From Orychophragmus violaceus (Eukaryota > Streptophyta > Magnoliopsida > Brassicales > Brassicaceae): a stretch of DNA of 64,000 bases. Positions 56,717 through 64,000 of this stretch are shown piece by piece. Made by a program: the position numbers and the translations under genes. The stretch's first letter is position 1; each line of letters begins with the position of its first letter. The notes beneath the pieces were generated by a model, which worked only from the letters and a program-made list of their open reading frames with translations, made no database searches and was not told the DNA's origin. Where the stretch lies: positions 55,510,500-55,574,499 of the forward strand of contig CM058233.1 of the NCBI GenBank assembly GCA_030180135.1, read 5' to 3'.

Positions 56717-59090
56717 AACGTTGAGGAAAGGACAAGTGGAACTGCGAGTCTGGTATGGAGCAATGGTTGCTACATGAGCCGTAGAGATTCTCCACTTGTA
56801 GGAGCCTTTCAAGCTTGGTTTTTGAATTAAGTAATTGCTACTATGAATCTGCTTTAAGCAGAGATGTCTTTCATTTTCTTGTAAGAATTTGGATATTTTT
56901 CATTCTGATAAAAGACAAGTTTTTCTCTTTTGATCTTAATGAAATATTATATGGTAGCACCCCTTTTGATAATGGGTTTTATATCTTAAACCAATGTACG
57001 CTTGTACATATAACATAAATACCAAACGGTTTAAGTCTGATGACTTGAACTTGATTTTTCCTTAGCATAGTCGTTTTGACCACATAGAGTGAAGCAGATT
57101 CAGAAGTTCTATTGTTATGGGCTTTAGGCTCATTTGATTATAAATCATTTGAGATATGAATTCTGCTTGCTGGGCCAAATGACTAAGGCCTCTTTAGCAA
57201 AGCTAAAGAAAAGGGCCCGAGGCTTATTGGGCCTTACACGTACTGGTAAATGTGGCCCGATGAGCATCAATGCCAAAGGAAATCTTTAGTACTTCATTAC
57301 CTTATTGATGGCATCAATAAGTATGGCTGTGTTCTTTTGATGAGACACGAGTAGGAATCCTTTGAGGAGTTCCAAAATGAAGTATAGAACCGATTTGACA
57401 GAAGTATTGAGATCCTCGATTAGATCGCGGAGGAAAATACTTGAGTCAAGAATTGGGTGATCATCTAGGTGAGTGTGAAGTCATATCACAGCTCTTTTCT
57501 CCTGGAAAACCTAAATGGTGTTTCTGAGAGAACGAATCGGACCTTATTAGATATGCTCCGATTAATGATGAGTCACAGGAATCTTCCATTATCCTTTTAA
57601 AATACGCTCTAAAATGAATATGTTTAGGCCAAATAGTTTTCTATCAGAATCAGTTGAAAGACACCACATTGTATGTGGACTGGGTGATTTCCAAGTATGT
57701 TTTTCTGATTAATTGGGGTTGCAAGGTTTGTGTAAGGCAGTTGTCAACAAACAAACTTGAACCCAAATCTGATAAGGGCTGCTTTGCCGGTTATCCTAAG
57801 GAAACCGAGGCTTAGTACTTTTGCAACCAATCCGAGAACAAAGCCTTGTTGTTCGGAACTCTGTTTTTCCAAGAAGAACAGTGGGAGTCAAAGTACAGCT
57901 CGAAGAAATTCGAGAAACACAGGAGGCTGTTTAACCTGTTGAGGGAGAGCATCGGTTGGATCTACAGAGTGCTGTAGGATCTACACCTGTGGAGCCTGAA
58001 GTTCGCTGATCCTAATGGATCCGTCACTAAACCGAGGGTGATTCCTCATGACCGATTGCTGTGATCTGTTGATCATTGAAAAGTGACGAGCCTGCGAAAT
58101 TCAAAGAAGCGAAGGTGAGCCCCAAATCCGAAAAATTAACTAGGAATGTATGTTAGCTTCACCGATCCATTTCTGGATTGAAGCAAACACCTTGGAGTTG
58201 GAATCTATGTTCTGTTAAAACGGTCAAAGGTTTTGACTTGATCAGGAACGTATAGAAACCGTGCGTTTACAAGTAAACTAATGGGAGCGTAGTTGCAATT
58301 CTCACACCGTATGTATATAACGTACTTAATCTCATAAACGACGCTCCGACGCTAAAGTCTTGTCAAGATTTGGGTCGGAAGTCAAATTTAACGATGGACA
58401 TGGGAGAAGCCGCGAAAGTTCTTGGAATAAGGATCCATTGAAATGGATTGGAAAGGATAATTAGATCGTGTCAGAATCCTTATGGTGATAAGGTATTGGA
58501 CAGTTCAAATGTGCTTAATTCCAAGAATGGCTTCACACCAAAGGTTTTATGGCAATAATCTTAGCAAGAAGGAGTGTCTTTGACACTGGCTGAGCTAGTA
58601 TCGATCTTAGCAAGATGAAGTGTCTTGGACACTGGCTGAGCTAGTATCTATGAGTGTGATTCCTTTTGCTTATGCAATAGAATCCATCATGAATGCCACA
58701 TTTTGCACTCGTCTGATGTAGCTGACACACAAAGCATGACGAGAAGATACCAATTTGTTCCGGTAAAAGTCACTGGTTAGTTGTAAGGAATATCCCCAAG
58801 TGTTTGAGAAACACTAAAGATAGTTTCTTGTTCAACTGAGAAAATAACGAATCTGTTATGAGTAGTTAGACGGACAAAGATGATTCCCGGTTCCCACCCG
58901 GTTATGTCTCTTTGTCTGTGTAGCGATGCTATCTGTTGGAAAGGTTTCAAAGCAGAGGACCGCAGAGTAGTGCTTATTAAAGGAATAGCGGTGTAGTTTG
59001 TTGGAATGGTTCCAAGCAAGAACACCGCAGCCTCTCTCACAACCTAAGCACGAGTTTCGTACTATTGCTGTAGGTACTAGATATCTGAAG
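56717..59090 (+). pseudogene. Decayed pol of copia family B
   Basis: Pre-integrase pieces (SNCYYESALSRDVFHFLV, NGFYILN) are visible at 56815-57000. Near 57860 is the motif around AAGAACAGTGGGAG that ends the integrase region in both sister elements. RT pieces after 58300 are barely readable (stops in the former YVDD region). The order and the break pattern follow 22809-25300. Confidence 0.75.
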
Positions 59091-59916
59091 ACGTAGTCTT
59101 GATTCTAGTGGGAGTTAAGTTAGTTATGATGTTCAGATAGACATGATGTAGTCATGTTTATGAAAAACTGACATCAGCATTATTTGATTATTGGATAATT
59201 AAATAATGGTCCCAAGTATTTTATGTTCATTTTATAGGTCATCAAGTTGAGGACTTGATCATGAAACCCTATAAGTAAATGATCACATAAAATTATGTTT
59301 GTCCCTAGTCGTAGGTTGTTAAAGTGGGACACCAACAACCGTAAAGACTAGCATGTGAGGTGACGTATGACTAAGTTTCATGGAGTCATTGATATGAGTA
59401 TCAACGTCAATCACATAGATATATGTTGGTGAACATATGATCGGACTTGACCCGCTAATGAGAACTCCACAGGATAGTTATATCAGTGTCATGGGAGGTT
59501 CTCATTACGATTATAGAGTATAGTCCTTAGACCTGAGTTCATCATGCTTTCTAGCATATGAATTGGTGCGCTTTGACCTTGTCAAACGTCGTTCCGTAAC
59601 TGGCGACTATAACGGCATTGCTTAGGCGTATCATGAAGTATGTGTAGAAACAGGGATGGAACAAGATGGAATTTGTCCCTCCTATATAACAGGAGATAAA
59701 TATCTCAGGGCCCATCGAAGATTTGATACTGAGAAAATGCATGGCCGTGCTCAAACGAGGTGATTGTCAGTCGTTTGTTTTATCAGTATAGATCAGGAGT
59801 TCGATCAACATGATATTGGCTATAATAAGGATGACACAGTCTCTTGCCTTATGCCATATCGAGATATAGAGAGAAAGGGATTATAGGAATAGATGATTCC
59901 AGTACAAGTGGGAGAT
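59091..59916 (+). promoter_or_regulatory. Conserved 3' noncoding region and polypurine tract, family B
   Basis: Similar to 25301-26158; shared blocks include ATAGAGTATAGTCCTTAGAC and GATGACACA near the end. GTACAAGTGGGAGAT precedes the LTR. Confidence 0.55.
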
Positions 59917-60635
59917 TGTTGGGATTATGTCCTGAAATCACATTGTACTTACTCTAAAGATAGTTGTATTGTCGAGATCGGACAATTCATGTGATACTAG
60001 GTAGTCATAATGTTTTGCTAGAAGCCGCTTATGACAAATGAGATGTAACTCATTTCTAGTATCGTGTGAACCTACAAGGTCACACACCTAAGCAAGCTGG
60101 ATTCACTTTGTATGGGATTGATCATTGGCATATGATCCGATCAATGTGTATTGGATACACATTGAATTGAGTTTTGATGAGATGTGTCGATCGATGCAAT
60201 GAGTGTGTCGATCGACGCAGGTTTTCGAAAGGGTGTGTCGATCGATACAGTAAGTGTGTCGATCGATGCACATTGGGACTCGAGACTGACGTTTCGAGTT
60301 GATGACTTAAATGAGTCGGGTCTGATCCGACGGTCTGTCATCCCAGGTCGATATATAAAATCTTAGATGATCGACCTGAGCCCTAGCCGTCGTTGTCGCT
60401 TCTCAGAGAGAAAGCAGAGAGACAGAAACTCATAGCATCCCAGGAGATCCGATCACCGGAACTAGCAACCCGGCGGATTCCAGATTGTGTGCGTGTGGAC
60501 TACGGTAGAGGCGCATCATTTGAGGCGCTCTTGATCTCGATTACCTGATCTTCACTCCGCTGCCAATCTCCAGGTAACCACGAGGTCAGTTCTTAGATTC
60601 AATCACCTAGACCCTTGATCCTAGGGATTCTAACA
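59917..60635 (+). repeat. 3' LTR (719 bp), family B
   Basis: Matches 53408-54132 and is followed by CAATG (60636-60640). Confidence 0.95.
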
Positions 60636-60640
60636 CAATG

Positions 60641-61100
60641 CACATTCTATGTCCGGTTATAGTTTATGTAGGGATTAGTTCATTTTTCTCATTTTAACCA
60701 CTGTTATACCTCCCTTCTTAGGAACTACATGAACAGGTGAGACCCATGTGCTGTCTGAAATAGGAAAGATTATTCCTGCATTTAAAAGTTTCAGAATCTC
60801 CTTTTTAACAACTTTTTTCAAATTAGGATTTAGTCTCCTTTAATGCTCAATTGAAGTCATTGTTTCATCCTCCAAATGGATTCTATGGGTGCAAAGAGTT
60901 GCTGAATGTCCTTTAATATCATCAAGTGAAAAACCTATTGCTCTCCTATATTTTCTCAGTTCATTAAGGAGTAAGTTCAGTTCATTTTCATTGAGGTTTT
61001 CACTTACTATGACAGGTCTGATGAGTTTGGTCACAAGAAAGTGTACCTTAACCCATCCATGAGTTGTTTGAGTTCTACCTTTGGTGCTTTCAGCTCGCAC
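60641..61100 (-). pseudogene. Athila reverse transcriptase, N-terminal part
   Basis: On the minus strand 61100-60840 reads RKYRRAIGFSLDDIKGHSAT and CTHRIHLEDET, the start of the RT region. After a TAA it continues as LKKVVKKEILKLLNAGIIFP and STWVSPVHVVPKKGG down to the copia insertion at 60635. The rest lies at 53402 and below. Confidence 0.85.
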
Positions 61101-61978
61101 AAATAATCATCTAGGCTAGACTCACCATTGCCAGTTGGTTTGGTTGCTTCTTCTCCCTCCTCGGACTTGATGCTGTGGACTTCTTGAGGAAGTTCCAAGA
61201 ATTGATCGTTTCCTTCTAACGCCTTGCGAGAGTCAAGGAGTTTTGCATACTCTTGTCCTTCTTTGTACACTAGCTCACTCACGTCTTTCTTGGTGGTCAT
61301 GACTATCTCCAGGGAGTCCTCCATAGCTAGCTCTTCCAGGTATTCATCAGCCAAAGCATCCAGTGTTTCAATCCAAAAGGCCTGCCCTTGAATGGTCGGT
61401 TTCTTCATCACTTCATCGATGTCAAACTTGAGGATATGATTCTTTTCCAAGTGTAGGTCAATATCCCCCTTCTTAACATCAATGATGGCTCCAGCAGTGG
61501 CCAAGAAAGTTCTTCCAAAGATCATGGGGTCCTTTGGTTCTTCATCCATCTCTAGAACCACAAAATCCGTCGGTATTTCGAAATTCCCGACCATGACCGG
61601 AATATCTTCAAGCATGCCCACAAGAAGTCTCACTGACCTATCAGCCAACACAAGTGAGATTCTACATTGTTTGTAGTATGTGAATCCTAGTCTCTTTGCT
61701 ACTGAGAGTGGCATCAAGCTTACACTTGCTCCAAGGTCACATAGACATCTTTCAAAGGAGAGTGGTCCCAAAGCGCATGGTAGGGTGAAGCTTCCTGGAT
61801 CTTCAAGCTTCCTTGGAATGGTTTTTCTTTGGATGATAGCACTGCATTCGTGGGTTAAGATAACCATGCTTTCCATCTCCTTTGTTCTGTCCTTGATTGC
61901 ATCCTTGAGAAATTTGCTATATTGGGGTACTAGCATGAATGTATCCATCAATGGCATGGTGAGCTGAATCTTCTCCAT
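61031..61978 (-). pseudogene. Athila aspartic protease region
   Basis: The 315-residue open stretch carries the retropepsin site CDLGASVSLMPLSVAKRLG with Asp81 at about 61738-61736; Athila and Tat elements often have DLG in place of DSG or DTG. PMIFGRTFLATAGAIIDVKK is the second half of the fold. The acidic C-terminal linker leads to RT. It would cleave the polyprotein. Confidence 0.85.
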
Positions 61979-62490
61979 TTACTTGTCAAAGAATGCTCTA
62001 TACTTCTCTAATAGCTGCTTCTTGAATCTTTTAGGAAAGGGAAGTTTTGACTCATAGGCTGGTGGTACAAAGATTTTCTCCTTGGATGTAGAGGCTGAAC
62101 CGGTTTTTGCCGTCTCCTTTGTTTCTTCATACATATTGCCTTTACCTTTTATATCTTTTGCTTCATTTTAACTTCTTCATCATGCCTCTCCTTCTCAATG
62201 GTTTCCTTCTCAAGTTCAAAGTCCATCCCCCCACCTTGTTTCTCATTTTCCTCAATGAGCTCCCTTGATGGTAGTTCTTTTCTACTTCTTATTATTATGG
62301 CATTGATGTATTCCTTTGGGTTTTGTTCTGGTTTTCCAGGTAGAAAGCCTGGTGGTATGTTTGATGATGATCCCTGTTGAGGAAAATGTTGCGTGAAGCT
62401 TGCAAATCCAGCTGCTAGATTGTCGAATCTTGTATTCCATTCACTTGTCATTTTTTTGTTGCTCTCCAATACTTGTTTCATCCTTTGTTG
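61979..62490 (-). pseudogene. Athila gag, C-terminal end only
   Basis: MTSEWNTRFDNLAAGFASFT and NIPPGFLPGKPEQNPKEYIN are typical of the last part of Athila gag before protease. The stretch after 62149 contains stops and the continuation FPKRFKKQLLEKY. Everything N-terminal is missing because of the junction near 62490. Confidence 0.75.
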
Positions 62491-63327
62491 GGTGGTATCT
62501 TCTTGTCTTTGTTGGTTGGAGTCTTTTCTCCATCAGTCGATCTTTTGGTGTTCTTGTATGAGCTTTGTCTTTGTTCTACCTTCGTAGAGCCCGATCAAAT
62601 CTTCGAACAATGAGACTGACTGGATCTTCTTCCTCGATCTCTTAACTTGTTTTTGCTTGTGTAACAAGCGCAATACCTTTCGGTTTTTTAGTACCATCCA
62701 GTTCTAGCTCATGAACTTGCAGCATTCCGACTAGCTCATTAAAACTCATACTTTCAGTGTTGGCTGATACACTCAGTGCTGCCTTGTATGGCATGTACTT
62801 GGCCGATAGACATCTTAGGAATTTCTTGACCAGTTTCTTGTCCTTGTACTTCTTACCAAGAAGTAATGCTTCTTGAGCTAATGAGCTGATTTTGGCACTG
62901 AAGTCAGAAATTGTTTCATCGTCTTCCATCTTTAGATCTTCAAACTTGGTAGCCAGAAGATCTTTTCTTGAGTTCTGTACTTTCCTTCAAAATGGATCTG
63001 TAGGATGGCCCATGCTTCTTTAGCTAGTTCCCATCCTTGTATCAGCTCAAATTGTTTCTTGGCTACACCACAGTAGATTGCAGTTAGAGCTCTAGAGTTG
63101 AACTTGGATAGCTTGAGTTCTACTTCATTCCAAAGTTCCTCTGGTTTGGGTACATCGACTCCTGCCTCATTCCTCGTAGTAGGGGCTTTCCAACCTGATT
63201 CAACTGCTTTCCATGCAAGTGGACCAATACCTTTGATTTGTGATCTTGTTCTTGCTTTCCAGAAGCCATAGTTGGTCGCATCCAGTATCACTCTAGAGCT
63301 ATTGATTAGCTTATTGTAGTTCTCCAT
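62491..63327 (-). pseudogene. Sirevirus gag, 5' part, broken
   Basis: The ATG at 63327 starts MENYNKLINSSRVILDATNY then GFWKARTRSQIKGI, the standard copia gag N-terminus. KEAWAILQIHFEG lies near residue 105. A frame shift near 62932 follows, then MEDDETISDFSAKISSLAQE and KKLVKKFLRCLSAKYMPYKA. TAA at about 62642 interrupts; the same frame reads on as DPVSLIVRRFDRALRR to another stop and then reaches Athila sequence. Confidence 0.85.
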
Positions 63328-63370
63328 TTCTTCTACAGAGTCTCACCTATATATATGAGCAAACAAGTAT

Positions 63371-63384
63371 CTGCTCTGATACCA
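63371..63384 (-). other. Primer binding site (initiator-Met tRNA), minus strand
   Basis: The reverse complement reads TGGTATCAGAGCAG, two bases from the LTR end. Confidence 0.9.
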
Positions 63385-63386
63385 AT

Positions 63387-63964
63387 TGAAAACGCGAGAC
63401 TAACTTAATACAGAATGTGACACAAGGATAATCTTTTTCGAAGACTTTTTATTGCAATGCAAACAAACATTTCACCTTAACGACATAGTGTCTCACCTGC
63501 TTTTCGATCTCACAATGATCTCAAAGCTCCTAGATTCACCCTTAACACCCAAGCTTGTCTCTTATCTAAGAATACATAAACCCTTGTTAAAAGCAATATA
63601 TCTCTCTAAAGGTGCACCAAACACAAATGCCCTAGATTACCTATTTATACATTATAGGTCATCGTACAACTTTCTAAACACTCTTAGGAAAATTTCCATT
63701 TATTTTTGTCTAGGAAAAAAACTATTTTCCTAAACTCTCTCAAATGTATATTTCATGTGAATCTTCACTGATCTTCATGTCCAGCTCAGCTATTCTCCTT
63801 TAGCTTCGTCCTAGTCAGCTCCTAGCATCCATAGCTTCCATATCAGTCAGCTCCAGCTCATGTTCTTTTTAACCTCTGTCATTGATTTAGTTGCTGTCAC
63901 ACATGTTGCTTGATTCAACTGCTGTCGTAACTCAAGCTCCAGCTCGCTGCATCTTCAAGAGAGA

Positions 63965-64000
<36 letters not shown>
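63387..64000 (-). repeat. 5' LTR of second Sirevirus, continues past window
   Basis: On the plus strand it starts TGAAAACGCG, which is the CA end of the minus-strand LTR. Plausible TATA-like TATTTATACATTATAGG is at 63641. A (GA)n run at about 63960-64000 may be part of the LTR or mark its end. Confidence 0.75.
63958..64000. repeat. (GA)n microsatellite at window end
   Basis: GAGAGAGAGGGAGAGAGAGA continues to the last base. Confidence 0.95.

Larger units (their letters stand above)
53408..60635 (+). mobile_element. Copia element with intact gag and decayed pol (family B)
   Basis: LTRs of 725 and 719 bp, CAATG duplications, a primer site, a 1.7 kb leader, one open gag ORF (55805-56716), decayed pol and a conserved 3' noncoding region. 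It lies in the reverse transcriptase of the Athila element, on the opposite strand. The LTRs differ at about ten bases plus one 6 bp gap (1.4 percent by eye). Organisation is the same as in 19373-26880 and the sequences are clearly related but diverged. Confidence 0.93.
44540..62490 (-). mobile_element. Athila-type Ty3-gypsy element, 5' end missing, split by a copia element
   Basis: Read on the minus strand it runs gag C-terminus, protease, reverse transcriptase, RNase H, integrase, env-like ORF, 3' UTR and a 1.55 kb 3' LTR. The integrase motif CHLPVELEYKAMW and the ATHILA-type ORF after integrase identify the Athila lineage. The N-terminal gag, primer site and 5' LTR are missing, since at about 62490 the sequence passes straight into a Sirevirus gag. 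A copia element at 53408-60635 interrupts the reverse transcriptase. Many stops and shifts show it is dead. Confidence 0.88.
62490..64000 (-). mobile_element. Second Sirevirus-type copia element, 5' part only
   Basis: On the minus strand: LTR (63387 to beyond the window), primer site, 5' leader and broken gag up to the Athila junction. Gag relates to that at 426-1127 but is clearly another family. Nothing downstream of gag is left in the window. Confidence 0.82.

Noticed and set aside
1..64000. tRNA and rRNA genes
   Set aside because: I looked for B-box-like GGTTCGANTCC words and rRNA cores by eye and found none; the many TGGTATCAGAGC words are retrotransposon primer sites, not tRNA genes.
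1..64000. The two Sirevirus ends at the window edges taken as one giant element
   Set aside because: They lie on opposite strands and their gag sequences are of different families.

Overview
The window looks like repeat-rich, probably pericentromeric, nuclear DNA of a plant, most likely a Brassicaceae species close to Arabidopsis. The basis is the set of elements: Sirevirus (Endovir/SIRE-like) and other Ty1-copia elements primed by initiator-Met tRNA, an Athila-type Ty3-gypsy element, an L1-type LINE, Helitrons with hairpin-plus-CTAG 3' ends, and a MULE remnant. Captured exons and the one host gene also resemble Arabidopsis families. All family names come from reading translated sequence; no database search was run. 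Only one complete host gene is visible.

Layout. 1-8783 is a decayed Sirevirus (gag, PR-INT-RT-RH, env-like ORF) whose 5' LTR is cut by the window edge. 8784-13559 holds a possible two-exon gene remnant (minus strand) and a dead, 5'-truncated LINE. 13560-30945 reads as one minus-strand Helitron that carries exon fragments of several unrelated host genes (plastid-type HSP90, an hnRNP-type RRM protein, two unidentified exons). It is split by a full-length copia element at 17737-30585 (TSD GTATT), which is itself split by a second copia element at 19373-26880 (TSD GTTAG). 31053-33159 (minus) is an intact gene for a DUF4378/VARLMGL protein of the TRM type. 33.7-38.6 kb is intergenic DNA with a tandem-repeat field and a MuDR transposase remnant. 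38670-41522 (plus) and 42356-44503 (minus) are two AT-rich Helitrons without genes. 44540-62490 is a minus-strand Athila-type element split by a third copia element at 53408-60635 (TSD CAATG). 62490-64000 is the 5' end of a second Sirevirus, minus strand, joined directly to the Athila body.

How it fits together. The order of insertion can be read from the nesting. The two elements at 19373-26880 and 53408-60635 are sister families: 720-725 bp LTRs, 1.7-1.8 kb leaders rich in palindromes, one open gag ORF, and a pol region that is decayed in the same way in both. Their LTR pairs are nearly identical, so they moved recently and must have been copied by enzymes from another element. The copia element hosting one of them has LTRs that look identical over 437 bp, while the element nested in it has LTRs that differ at about five sites, an order-of-age conflict worth checking. 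Positions were counted by hand from the numbered lines and may be off by a base or two at element edges.
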